The notes beneath the pieces were generated by a model that was not told the DNA's origin, ran no database searches, and was given only the letters and a program-made list of their open reading frames with translations. A program made the translations under genes and the position numbers. Shown one piece after another: positions 10,301 to 23,800 of a stretch of DNA of 64,000 nucleotides; positions within the stretch are counted from its first letter, which is position 1; each line of letters opens with the position of its first letter. Source of the DNA: Zanthoxylum bungeanum (Eukaryota; Streptophyta; Magnoliopsida; Sapindales; Rutaceae); NCBI GenBank assembly GCA_019454045.1, contig SKCR01035554.1:1-64000 (forward strand), in the 5' to 3' direction.

Positions 10301-13300
10301 CATGGGCCCGTGGTACAATTTAGAAGCTAGTTCTAAATGTTCTTTTTGAGATTGCTAATAAAATAGTCGACTGGATAATCCATATAGAGATTTGACGTTT
10401 ACATCTTTATCTCTGGGATTTATCCGGATACCTGTGACGGAGGAATTATACATTTGCCATGACCTCGACCTGTATGATTCAACGAGTTTATCCGTGATCG
10501 TCATAATTTACGGGTGGATAGATTATGGACACGAAATTAGATTTCGTGACGGATATGCCTAAATCTAGAGAGTCTCAATAATGAAATATACTCGTAGAGC
10601 ACTAGGGCAACAATTATAAATAATATTGGTTATTTATAAAGTCGTTTAAAGGTTAAACGCAAAATACATGTGAAGGGACCTGATAGTTATTTCCTTAATT
10701 ATTGTGTATTTACATTTAATACTTGATTAATTTAAATACACATTAATTAATTGTCAAATTGAGATATTTGACCAATATCATAAATGAATATATGTATTTA
10801 ATATTTAATGTAAATATTATACATATATTTAATATATTTGTAGTTAATTAATTAATTAATTAATTAATTGTTAAATGATTAAATTAATTAAAATATAAAT
10901 ATCTTATGATTTAGATATTTGTTTTAAATGGATAAGTTGCCTTTGTTGACTTAATTAGAAATATCCTTAAAGTGTTTTGGATATTTTATCAAGTTGATTA
11001 AATGAAATCCAAATTAAATTGAAATTAATATTTCTTGTTTTGGTTAAGGCCAAATTCGGCCAAGGCATCCATTTGAGCAAGTATATATTGTTTCATTTAT
11101 TTTAGGGTTTCATTAACCTAATTCACTTTATCAAAACTCCATTAAAACAAGACAAAGAAGGTAGAGAGAAAAGAAAAGAAAATCAAGGAAAAGCTTGGAA
11201 TTTAGTAAGTATTTCCAACCTTCCATTATAGAGTAATTTGTTCCTCTTGTTGTGGGCAACATCTTGTGATGTTCTTGAGTTTTTCTATTCTTTATTCTTT
11301 TTACTTTTGATGGATAAAAGTTTGATGAAGGTGATATGCATGTATGATGTTGGAAGTTTATTACTAGTGTAGTAATAAGCATTCTTTTAAGGTTTTAGAA
11401 CCTTGTTGCCATTCTAGAGTTATTGACCCACTCTTAAATGACTTAGAATTGTTCTATAGTTATTTCATTGTGTTGAGACTTGATTTGGATGGAAGAAACA
11501 TGATTGAAGTATTGGATTTAACCAATTTGGTCTAATTTGTCCAATTTGAAGAAATTGAAAAATTAGGGTTTAAGACCACTTCCAAATTTGGGGCTTTTCA
11601 TTTATGTTGTGTATTTGGATGTGTATATGATGCATATAAAGTTTCATGTTGATTGGATTACATATTGATGTGTTTTGAAGCATGGAATTGCAAAATGCAC
11701 AATTTGGAGCTTTATGAAGCTCTCGGCCAAATGGAGAAATTTGGGGGTTTTTTTTGTTCTTCTTGGTGTTTTGATGTTTTGAACATGCTAAGTTCATCTT
11801 AGAAATGATTTAGAATCATCCAAAATTGATTTGATCAATTTCGGACTAAAATGAACAAAATATCAAGTGTAAGGGTAATCTGGTAAATTCACATAAATTT
11901 GATTTATTGAATTTTATTTCATAATTTGATTATTGGATAATTAAATAATTATGTTTATTTAATTAATCCGAGAAAAAATTTTGAAATCGGAAAATTTGAT
12001 TTTCCACAGTTTCCGCTGAGTTACTGGATTTAGCCCCTAAAACCCCTTCACACATTTGGGGAATAAGAAGGCCTGCTTGGCCTTTGGCGCCTCGGGTATC
12101 CATAGGACGCTCGACGAAAGCGTCGGCGTGACGTTTGGTGCCTCAAGGTAATCATAATACGTATAGATTGAAGACAGCTCTGAGGTATTACGGTATCATC
12201 GGGTTCGTATAACGTGGGGAGGGATAATTCCCCCACGACGTTTACCGCCCAAAGTTGGAGGTGCAAAGCACGGGGAGGGCCCATAAGCCTCTGTGGCATT
12301 TGCAGCCTCAGAATATGTCTAGCACGGGGAAGAGAAATGCCTATGTGGCGCTGACCATTCCATTTTTGATCTGTATGAGCATAGCACGAGGAAGTTATGT
12401 CATTTGTAGATTCGGGGTCTACCTAGCATGAGAAAGATATCTCATGGCGTTGGCCGCTCCCTGATCTGTAGCTCGGTTCGCCAGGACTTTGGACTATAAG
12501 GTTTAAAATTATTGTTTTAGGTAACATGAGGCAGAACGCTGCTTTAGTTCCCTTGATATTTTTGGGTCAATACATAATGTTTGATACGTCACCCCCGTTA
12601 CATTTATCGTCTTATTTTATTTTTTCGAATGACTCGATATGTGAAGACAATACCAGTGTTCTTAGGGACGATCGGAGGTTGAAAATCTTCACTCCATGTC
12701 GGTCTCAGTTGTGACTCTGATGGCTCGGGGCTACATTCGTTCCGCCGATGTCATTTTATTTCAATAGAAATATAAGTGATCATTCTCTTGTGGCCAAGGG
12801 TCGGGTATATCCCACTGATGCCTTATTGATTCACTGGCATGTGGTCAGAGTTTCTCCCTCATGACCTTGTCTGAATGACACAATAAGGGATCATTCCCTT
12901 ATGGCCAAGTGATACTAACGGTTCGAGGTAAGGTATGTCCCACTGAGGCCTTATTGATTCACTGGCATAGAGTCAGAGTTTCTCCCTTATGGCTTTATCT
13001 GAATGGCACAATGAGTGAACATTCCCTTGTGGCCAAGTGATTATAGCGGCTTGGGGTCGGTACGTCCCACCGATTTCTTATTGTGATTCGTTGGCATGTG
13101 GTCGGAGTTTCTCCCTCATGGCCTTATCGGGATGGCACAATGAGGGAACATTCCCTTGTGGCCAAGTAATTAGCGACTCATGGTTGGGTATATCCCACCG
13201 ATGTCTTATTATGATTCGTTGGCATGAGGTCGGAGTTTCTCCCACATGGCCTTATTGGGATGACACAAGGAGGGAAAATTCCATTGTGGCCAAGTAATTA

Positions 13301-14742
13301 ATGGCTCGGGGTCAAGTATGTCCCACCGAGGCCTTGTTGGGTTCATTGGCATGAGGTCGGAGTTTTCCCCATCGTCTTATCAAGATGGCATATGTTGAGA
13401 ACATTCCCTTGTGTCCAAGTAATTAACGGCTCTAGGTCGGGTATGTTTCACCGAGGCCTTGTTGTGTTCGCTGGTAAGGGGTCGGAGTTTCTCCCTCATG
13501 GCATTATCTAGATGGCACATGGATGGGTCATTCCCCTATGGCCAGGTATACTACAAGCTCGAGGTTGGATTCGTTCCGTCGAGCCCCTTTTATGTCAATA
13601 TGAGGTCGGCACCTCCTTGTGCCTCTACTACAAAGCTGTGACAAGTAGAGTTGAGTTCCCTCGGGTAAGCTGACACACTCACAAAGTGGTTTTTTACTCC
13701 TAAGTATAAGAGTGTCGAAGTAATAAAATAACCTGGTGATTCGGGGTCGATCCACATGGAATAGATTTAATATGATAAAATAGTAATTCAACTAATAAAA
13801 TAAAATACTAGGGTTAAGAAATCCACTCTTTATATTTCAAATATAAAATAATTTTTACTTTTTATAAAATATAAATTATAATTATTTCTCAATCAATTTA
13901 TTTCATAATTATCAAGTATTAATTATGTCAACACATGTAATTCGTCATGTCGATAATTAGTCATGTCAAGGTACTAAATATGTCAAAATAAATAAAACTA
14001 GCCATTAAGACGGTGATAACATTTGCCTATAACAAGTCCAATTAGGTACTCAATCATGCCAAATATATATAATAAAAAAAAAGTCATATAGGTGGAACTA
14101 TATTGTTTATAATTAATCCAAATCTTTAATAGTTCAATCTCTCTCATTTATGGGATTCAAGTATTATCTATGTCAATCGGGAACTATCTACCGCTAGTCA
14201 AAAGTCCTCAATAAACTGGAAAATGTATGAATTTTATTTGGAAAATTATCATAATTTATAAAATATAATATAAATAAAAATTATATATATTTTCATACCA
14301 AGAGCTTCACCATTTACCCTCAGCAGGGTGCAAATTAACAAAACAAAATATAAATAAAAACACACATAATTTTACTACTCAAAGAAAAAAATAAAATAAA
14401 ATAAAACACACATGATACTTACCCAAAATCTCCCGAAATGGAAAAATGAAATAACACATTCAGACTAGAGGGGGGCTCTCCATTTTCTCCCCCTTTCATT
14501 CAGGTGTCGAGCACCTCATTTTATAGGAGGCTTCGGCCAAATTGCAAATGCAATTGCATTCTTAAATGCAATGCATTTGCAGGCAATGTATTATTTCTTT
14601 GATGTCAATCAATGTAATAATACATTGCATTATTTTATTTATAATATAATATAATATAGTATAATAATCTATTATATATAAAAAAAAAAATATTGGTGGG
14701 CCCTCAAAAATATTATTTATATAATCTCGGTGGGACCTCCTA

Positions 14743-14812
<70 letters not shown>

Positions 14813-17800
14813 AATATATGTGTAGCTAAATACATCATAAGCTAATTTTGTTGTCAATCTAAACACGATGAGTATTTTTCAAGCCCGATTTGAATCTAGC
14901 AGTCACACTCTTTTGGATTTCCTAGGTCCTGAAATTCAAATCTCATATTCATTTTTCCTGTTGAGCTTCCAAAATAATATTTTGCCTACACAATTTATAA
15001 AAAAAATACAATAAAAATATATAAAAAATAAATTTAATTTTTATTTCACAAATGTATTAAATTAAGGGGATTAATGAAACTATAAGTGTAAAATAATTAT
15101 TTTTCCTTTTAATGAATATACATTTTTTAGTGTTCATCATCAACATCTCATATGATACAAGTCAGTTTGGGAACTGTTGAAGATGGTCGGGCAGAAGATG
15201 CTCAGTATTGAGATCTTTTTGAAGGGTTCATGGTATGATAGACTCAGACATTAGTGTTTATGATCGTGGCATGATCCTTTATGGGAGTGACTAAAGTGAA
15301 TTTGGTTGAATTTGCCGAGTATTGATTAATATTGATTAGTTTAGCACGTTACAGTAGAAGTTACCCTGATTCGGGTCTTTGTTCAGTGTGCACTTCAATA
15401 TGGAAAAATAAGAGCATGTGCGAAAATTGAATCTTCATTAAAAAGAAAGTTTTTACATTGGGCTCCCTCAGGATTACCTATAAAAAATAATGTACAAGTT
15501 ACATGGAGTGGTCAGGTACATTCTCGGAGCCTCGGAGAGGCAGCAACAGAAGACGAGGGGCCTCGATCTCTTTGAGTTGGAGGAACCGAGGACACGGGCT
15601 TGACATGTACCATCATATTTTTTGAAGTTCCCGGCACCAACTCACTAACTCGTTGATACCGATAACTATGAGATAGTTGTTGATGATGGTTTTTCAACTC
15701 GAGGAAGTTTGAATACCGAAGAGGGGCGGTATGGGGTTTGTACTTGGCTAGATGAGAATGATGAGGGCCCAGAGAGGCTAAAGTCAGATGCGAGACCCGA
15801 GCCCATTGTGCGAAGGATTTTTCCCGATGGACCCTGTTGTTGTTGAAGCAAGTAGGTACCCCGACCCGACCATAAAGGAAGTACTAGATTTGGCAGCATT
15901 TGAGCATTTGTGGAAGCTGACCCGAGGTGGTCCATGCTTACCGACCCAACCTGTCTGAAGAAAGACAGTTTTGATCCTACATCATTCACCTCGGTATGCC
16001 AACCCGGGGTCGGGGTTAAGGCCATGATATTTTTTACTTACAGGTATATGACGTATGCCCTACTTGGAAGTTTGGGCTTCTAGAAGGTTGATGTGACAGG
16101 AGTCAGCCAACAGCTCTCCTTGAGAAATGACTCTGTCAGACAGAACAATATTAGAGTGGTTGAATCTCAAGGTGTCACGTCAACAGAACGTGTGGCAGTG
16201 GCCAAAAGGTTGGAATGATGGGTTTCTGCTAATAGTAGGTGGTTGAGTCAGATGTCAGAGCAACTATTTACTGAGTGGTTGGGGAAAATGAGCATGTGGT
16301 AGGGGTGAGCAAAACAAGTTTCGATTCTGATTCTGCATGGAACCGAAATCTACTCAATTAAATAGGATACCCTATTAATCGGTTCCAATTCGGTTCCTGT
16401 CCGATTCTGAATTACCCTATTTATATAATATTGTCAAACCTACAAGCGTACCTGAACAAAGAGATTGTGATATGTATTTGCAGTAGAGGTTATGTGTTGT
16501 ATTTGGAGAAGAGTTGATATGAATTCTGCTACGAGCAACAACGTACCTATCATCCATTGGAAAATAAGAGATTGTGATATTTGCACCACTCTACCAATGA
16601 TTCTGGAAATGAAGAGACAAATCTTAATATCCATAAACAAATGCATATATCATTTAAGTAAATGTGCAAATTGACATGAATTTTGGGTACCTCAAAAGCC
16701 AATGAGATTGTCTCACAACTTCTGCAGTACCCTGGAACCACCTATTACCTGCTTCTCTAGGAGTTTGGGTAGCTGCTAGAACCTATGATATGAATTCCCA
16801 GTTAATTGAAACATCAGTTAACAAATCATTTTTGAGTTCATAATAAAGCATTAATAAAATTTCAAATCATGTTACCCCACTGTCATAGTTGTAAGCGCGA
16901 GAAAGATGCATGTTGAGTGATGTTGAGTTAAACTGAGTGAGAATGTAGACCTTGTTATTCAAAACGATCTCGTTTCAAAGTAATTCGGGTATTATTTTGG
17001 TTCTACATTCGGTTCCAGAACCGGTTCAAAATTCGATTCTAGAAACTAGTTCTAAATTTAGTTCTAGAAACTGATTCCATGGTTCGGTTCCGGTTCCGAC
17101 CATTTTGAAATCAAAATCGGACTGGTTACAACCGATTTCGATTCCAAACCCGGAAAATCGGTCCGATTCCAATCGATTTCGGGTAGAACCGGAACCGGTG
17201 CTCAACCCTAGCATGAGGCGACGATGACAGGGTGACATGAGCTGACATCATGGGTTGGTGGAATAGTAGATTCAGAAGCCTATATAAAGGGTTTGAAGCC
17301 ACAGATTCAAGGTGAGCAATTTTCATATTTCACTCATTGTAAAAAACTATAAAATCTAAGTGATAGAGAGAGAGAAAGCTGATTGGTTTCGACCTCGAAT
17401 AAGTAATAAAATTACCCCATTTTACCATGTGGACGTAGGTTGGAGCTATTTTCTGCCGAACCACGTTAATCATTTTCTCTGTGATTTTTTATCTGCTTGC
17501 TAAGTTTGCTTTGGTTCCCTACTAACTAAAAAAATTCACTGATGAGGGAGGTTTGTTCGAGAGGCTAAATTTCCAAATTACCCCTAGAACGAAAAACAAT
17601 CTTCAACATATGCTACACTGTTTTTTTTAATTAAAATAAAATATTATCAAAATATTACCACATGTCAGTTAAAAATTGGATGATACATTAATGACGTGGT
17701 TATCATGTCCGATTCGTTGAGTCCATCTTTCCCTTTGCCACATCACAAAAGTCCCCTACCCGTACCACCCTGTCCACTGTCACTGAATGGTGTTCCATGA

Positions 17801-20800
17801 CCTTCCCGGTACTAAACTCACCATCACCGACGAAGACACAGGGAGAGGACCTGGACTCGAGTTTGTGAGATGTGTAAGGACGAAGCCAAGGGTAGCAGAG
17901 ACAGCCAAAGCTGCGCAATTTTGAGTAGTTCGGCTTATGGCCGAGCAGTTGGAGATAAGGTGATTTTTGGTTTAAGGTCGGTGTAGGCATGCGATTTATA
18001 AGATAGACGGCAGTGGAAAAGGCAAAGGGCCAATATGAAAGAGGCATGGATGAGTGGGTAAGGAGAGAGAGACCTGTTTCGACTATATGTCGGTGACGAC
18101 GTTCAGAGTACCCATTGTGTTCTGGAGTGTGAGGAGGGGAAGTGAGATGTGAGACCCCATGGATTGTGAGGAAGGAAGAGAGAGCTTGATATTCCCCCCA
18201 TTGTCAGAGTAAAGTGTTAGGATTGGTCGGTTGAAGAATTTTTCTACTAGTGCCTTGAAGCGCACAAAGACATCACGAGTGTCGGACTTTCGTTTGAGGG
18301 GATAAAGCCAAATATATTTGGTGAAGTGGTCGACAAAGATTATATAGTATTTGAAGTTATCAAACGAGTAGACCGGGGAGGTCCATAAATCAGTGTATAT
18401 AACCTCAAGAGGTGTAGTTGTAGTAAGAGTAGACGAAGAGAACGGTAGCTTGTGACTTTTATTGCATTGACACGAATTACAATTGAAGTTAAGATAAGAG
18501 GAAAGAGAAACATCTGAATTAAATGAAGACATGATATTTTTGAAGACCGACGAGGATGGGTGCCCGAGCCGATGATGCCACTCAGGTATAGTAGTTCTGA
18601 CACTTGAAAAGGCGACTAGAGGGGACCGAGTGGGGGAGGTCGGCCATTCGTATACACCATCTTTAGTCCGACCCTGCAACAGAATTGCCCCCGTGCGAAG
18701 ATCCTTCACATTAAAGGAAGAGGGTAAGAACTCATGGAAGTGTTATTGGAATTGCAAAATTGAGAAATGGAGATAAGATTACGTTTCATAGTGGGAACAT
18801 ATAAAACATTAGATAAGTCGAAAGAGTGAGTCTGAGTTTTAAGAGAAGTAGAACCATGATGGGAAATGGGGAGTGCAGTGCCGTCACCGATCATGATTTC
18901 ATCTGTGCCGTCATAAGGATTGTGGAGAGCAAGGTTGTTGAGGTCAGTAGTGACATGATGCGAGGCTCCACTGTCTAGAAGCCAGGCTGGGTTTGAGGAA
19001 GAGGTGGTGATGACATTAGCTTGATATTGCCAGGGACTGCTGGAGCGAGGGTTGGATGAGTTCGTGGGACGGGCTGGTTGGTGCGCACGTGGAAAGTGTT
19101 GGCGGAAGAGAGGGCATTGGGAGACCACATGACCATGAGTGTGGCACCATTGGCACCGACCAAGAAATGGACGAGGAGGTGGTCGGTCAGTTCTAGGGTT
19201 GGTGGGGGAGTTTCTGGGAGGTTGAGGGTTGGTGGTGTTTGTAAACCGACCGGGCTGGGCAGTGTGATTAGGATGAGGTCGGTTGTAGGTCCGAACATTG
19301 GTGGGATGGGCAGATGCCGGGTGGGAAGGTGGTTTAGTCCTGTTGTTGAGGGATAACTCCTTGTTGATGAGTTTTTCATGGAGTTCATCGAATAAAATAG
19401 TGGAATCACGGCCATTGACAGAGTCAATGATAGACTGATAGGGATCATCAAGTCCATCAAGCACCTTTTCAATTAGATCTTCATGGTCAAGAGGTTTTCC
19501 AAGGGCAGCCAGTTGGTCGGCTGTGGTTTTGATAGTTTGCATGTACTCGGTTATTGTTTTTGGGCCTTTGGTGATGTGTTTAAGATGATCTTTTAGTTGT
19601 TTGATATGACCTCGAGAGGGACGGGCATAGGTGTTGGCAAGGGTTTGCCAGGCTTCATAGGTGGTGGTAGATTGGGTGATGAGAGGAACCAGAGATGGTG
19701 AGAGGGTGCCGACCAGAGCTGCAAAGATTAGTTTGTCTTGGCGTAGCCAGGTGCGATATGCGGGATTGGGAGTAGGTACGTTGTTTGTGTTGATTGAACG
19801 TGGTGGGGTGGGTTGATTTCCATCAATGTAATCATGTAAGTCATAGCCGATGAGAGTGGCTTCAATTTGTGTTTTCCAGGAGAGGTAATTTGTTGATGTG
19901 AGTTTGATTGAGTTGTGGATAGTAACAATGATTAGAGGTTTTGTTGGGTCTTGGGCATTGGGGATGACATTTTGGGTACCATCGGTGGCCATTGAACAGA
20001 GAATGGGAGAATGTGGTCGGAAAAAAAAAATTAGATAATGGATCTCAGCTCTGATACCATGAAGAGAAGACAAGTTTGAATAATATTTTTCTCTTACTAT
20101 TCATAATGCCATTAAGCATTATATATACACAATGTTTGAAATTTGAAATACAAAAGAGATTACAATAAAAGGAAAGGATTAATTACTAGATAAATGTTAC
20201 AAATTTAAAGATTTGAGATCCCTTGATTTTATCCCTTTAATTACTCATCTTGATTGTGTAATCTTATCATGCACAAGTAGGGTAGGGGACTTCGTCGGTG
20301 ATGGTGAGTTTGTGAGGGAATATTCTTTGAGTGAGGGAATAAGCTCACTCAGAGATAAGCTCTCTGAGTGAGGGAATATCCGACGAAGACACAGGGAGAG
20401 GACCTGGACTCGAGTTTGTGAGATGTGTAAGGACGAAGCCAAGGGTAGCAGAGACAGCCAAAGCTGCGCAATTTTGAGTAGTTCGGCTTATGGCCGAGCA
20501 GTTGGAGATAAGGTGATTTTTGGTTTAAGGTCGGTGTAGGCATGCGATTTATAAGATAGACGGCAGTGGAAAAGGCAAAGGGCCAATATGAAAGAGGCAT
20601 GGATGAGTGGGTAAGGAGAGAGAGACCTGTTTCGACTATATGTCGGTGACGACGTTCAGAGTACCCATTGTGTTCTGGAGTGTGAGGAGGGGAAGTGAGA
20701 TGTGAGACCCCATGGATTGTGAGGAAGGAAGAGAGAGCTTGATATTCCCCCCATTGTCAGAGTAAAGTGTTAGGATTGGTCGGTTGAAGAATTTTTCTAC

Positions 20801-23800
20801 TAGTGCCTTGAAGCGCACAAAGACATCACGAGTGTCGGACTTTCGTTTGAGGGGATAAAGCCAAATATATTTGGTGAAGTGGTCGACAAAGATTATATAG
20901 TATTTGAAGTTATCAAACGAGTAGACCGGGGAGGTCCATAAATCAGTGTATATAACCTCAAGAGGTGTAGTTGTAGTAAGAGTAGACGAAGAGAACGGTA
21001 GCTTGTGACTTTTATTGCATTGACACGAATTACAATTGAAGTTAAGATAAGAGGAAAGAGAAACATCTGAATTAAATGAAGACATGATATTTTTGAAGAC
21101 CGACGAGGATGGGTGCCCGAGCCGATGATGCCACTCAGGTATAGTAGTTCTGACACTTGAAAAGGCGACTAGAGGGGACCGAGTGGGGGAGGTCGGCCAT
21201 TCGTATACACCATCTTTAGTCCGACCCTGCAACAGAATTGCCCCCGTGCGAAGATCCTTCACATTAAAGGAAGAGGGTAAGAACTCAATGGAAGTGTTAT
21301 TGGAATTGCAAAATTGAGAAATGGAGATAAGATTACGTTTCATAGTGGGAACATATAAAACATTAGATAAGTCGAAAGAGTGAGTCTGAGTTTTAAGAGA
21401 AGTAGAACCATGATGGGAAATGGGGAGTGCAGTGCCGTCACCGATCATGATTTCATCTGTGCCGTCATAAGGATTGTGGAGAGCAAGGTTGTTGAGGTCA
21501 GTAGTGACATGATGCGAGGCTCCACTGTCTAGAAGCCAGGCTGGGTTTGAGGAAGAGGTGGTGATGACATTAGCTTGATATTGCCAGGGACTGCTGGAGC
21601 GAGGTTGGATGAGTTCGTGGGACGGGCTGGTTGGTGCGCACGTGGAAAGTGTTGGCGGAAGAGAGGGCATTGGGAGACCACATGACCATGAGTGTGGCAC
21701 CATTGGCACCGACCAAGAAATGGACGAGGAGGTGGTCGGTCAGTTCTAGGGTTGGTGGGGGAGTTTCTGGGAGGTTGAGGGTTGGTGGTGTTTGTAAACC
21801 GACCGGGCTGGGCAGTGTGATTAGGATGAGGTCGGTTGTAGGTCCGAACATTGGTGGGATGGGCAGATGCCGGGTGGGAAGGTGGTTTAGTCCTGTTGTT
21901 GAGGGATAACTCCTTGTTGATGAGTTTTTCATGGAGTTCATCGAATAAAATAGTGGAATCACGGCCATTGACAGAGTCAATGATAGACTGATAGGGATCA
22001 TCAAGTCCATCAAGCACCTTTTCAATTAGATCTTCATGGTCAAGAGGTTTTCCAAGGGCAGCCAGTTGGTCGGCTGTGGTTTTGATAGTTTGCATGTACT
22101 CGGTTATTGTTTTTGGGCCTTTGGTGATGTGTTTAAGATGATCTTTTAGTTGTTTGATATGACCTCGAGAGGGACGGGCATAGGTGTTGGCAAGGGTTTG
22201 CCAGGCTTCATAGGTGGTGGTAGATTGGGTGATGAGAGGAACCAGAGATGGTGAGAGGGTGCCGACCAGAGCTGCAAAGATTAGTTTGTCTTGGCGTAGC
22301 CAGGTGCGATATGCGGGATTGGGAGTAGGTACGTTGTTTGTGTTGATTGAACGTGGTGGGGTGGGTTGATTTCCATCAATGTAATCATGTAAGTCATAGC
22401 CGATGAGAGTGGCTTCAATTTGTGTTTTCCAGGAGAGGTAATTTGTTGATGTGAGTTTGATTGAGTTGTGGATAGTAACAATGATTAGAGGTTTTGTTGG
22501 GTCTTGGGCATTGGGGATGACATTTTGGGTACCATCGGTGGCCATTGAACAGAGAAGGGGAGAATGTGGTCGGAAAAAAAAAATTAGATAATGGATCTCA
22601 GCTCTGATACCATGAAGAGAAGACAAGTTTGAATAATATTTTTCTCTTACTATTCATAATGCCATTAAGCATTATATATACACAATGTTTGAAATTTGAA
22701 ATACAAAAGAGATTACAATAAAAGGAAAGGATTAATTACTAGATAAATGTTACAAATTTAAAGATTTGAGATCCCTTGATTTTATCCCTTTAATTACTCA
22801 TCTTGATTGTGTAATCTTATCAATCGGTTCTATACAAAAATTTCTCGTTTAAAAATTTCTCTCAATCTTGAAATCCAAGTCCAAGAAAGATGAAAAATAA
22901 TGTGAAATACTATTTCACTAAATAGCTTTTAACATAAATGAGACCTAAATATAATTAAAATTGATAAATGGGTCAGGCTTGAAAATACTCATTCATAAAA
23001 TCAAGTTGTTTATCAATGTTTTCAAGATATTGGAAAAGTTTAGTTTCTTAACTTTTAAATTGATCATCTTATTGTATTTTTTCAAACCCAGATTTAAATA
23101 AAAAAAAACACTTAAAATATGATTGAGTTTTTCAAACCCTGTCCCATTTGCCAACCTTACATATAGCTATAATAATATGCATATTTTTTTTTTTGAAATA
23201 ATAATATTGGATACTTTAATCTTGTATATATCCTCAAATTTTTTTTTTTTTTTAATTGAAGGTATATTGAGGAGGAAGATCTAATGAGATTCTTGAAGAG
23301 GGTTGAAGTTCATACTATATTTCCACACTTCGAAGGAGCCCTTGAAACAGGAAGAATTACACAAACTTCATTCAGAAATTGGGTGGTATGAATTAGCTTC
23401 TCTTTTTATAATAGTTTTTTTACTGTCAATACCAAGCACATTGAAATTGAAATAATGGTCGTTGAACTTTTTAACTTCTAATATTGAACATGAAACATGT
23501 ATTAATTTCAAATTCAGTAACTTCCGTTTCAAATTCAATAGTTCAAATTCAACTTCAATGCCCTCAGTATGAATACATAATAAACATTAGCAAAATACTA
23601 CCATATATAGATCAATGCTTTTGTTTACTATAATTAATTTTTTATTTCTAGTTCTGTCCTTGTTTTAAAAAAATAAAAATAAAAGAAAGTTTAAATCACT
23701 TCCTGATATATTATATTATATTATTTAATAACAAAGAAGAAGAGAATCCAAACGCTCTATAAAAATTAATTTTCGCTTGACGAATCACCGTCGACTAGGT

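Larger units (their letters stand above)
6190..17620 (+). mobile_element. 5'-truncated Tat gypsy element with nested insertions
   Basis: After pol (to 9300), GC-richer noncoding sequence with a GGTCGG/CCGAGG flavour continues at 9301-9573, 12056-13670 and about 15150-16299. It is interrupted by a solo LTR, an LTR-like insertion and a hAT MITE. The segment 17211-17620 looks like LTR promoter and R/U5 sequence. It has TATATAAA at 17281 and a stretch near 17440-17490 with GTGGACGTAGGTTGG and GAACCACGTTAA, which resembles the inverse of the LTR at 26037-26846. The right end is approximate. Confidence 0.6.
17700..20269 (-). mobile_element. Ale-like Ty1/copia unit A (minus strand), incomplete
   Basis: On the minus strand the order is LTR (20269-20060), primer site TGGTATCAGAGC matching initiator tRNA-Met, gag, protease and integrase, then a break. 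Reverse transcriptase and RNase H are missing. From 17827 to 20269 it matches unit B with only about three differences over 2443 bp. The left boundary is approximate. Confidence 0.8.
20380..22822 (-). mobile_element. Ale-like Ty1/copia unit B (minus strand), incomplete
   Basis: Same order as unit A: LTR (22822-22613), primer site, gag, protease, integrase, then a break into the junction and LTR A. The arrangement LTR-internal-LTR-internal is what unequal recombination between LTRs gives. It lacks reverse transcriptase. Confidence 0.8.
4338..23261 (+). other. Giant intron 1 of the MSL gene, filled with transposons
   Basis: Donor GTAATT at 4338 and acceptor TTGAAG ending at 23261 give an intron of 18,924 bp. 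Most of it is nested insertions described separately (Tat gypsy remnant, solo LTRs, hAT MITEs, two copia units). The stretch 4342-6046 holds no recognised element apart from AT-rich and microsatellite sequence such as (TA)n at about 4808-4825. The exons on both sides still join in frame, so the gene could work if this intron is spliced out. Confidence 0.8.

Noticed and set aside
11131..11797. Minus-strand frames of 75-83 residues
   Set aside because: They lie inside the solo LTR, have no recognisable family and are explained by AT-rich sequence.
18975..19472. Long Pro/Thr/Leu-rich overlapping frame on the minus strand, and the 92-residue plus-strand frame at 19078
   Set aside because: Both are shadow frames of copia gag; the zinc knuckle and protease lie in the other frame.
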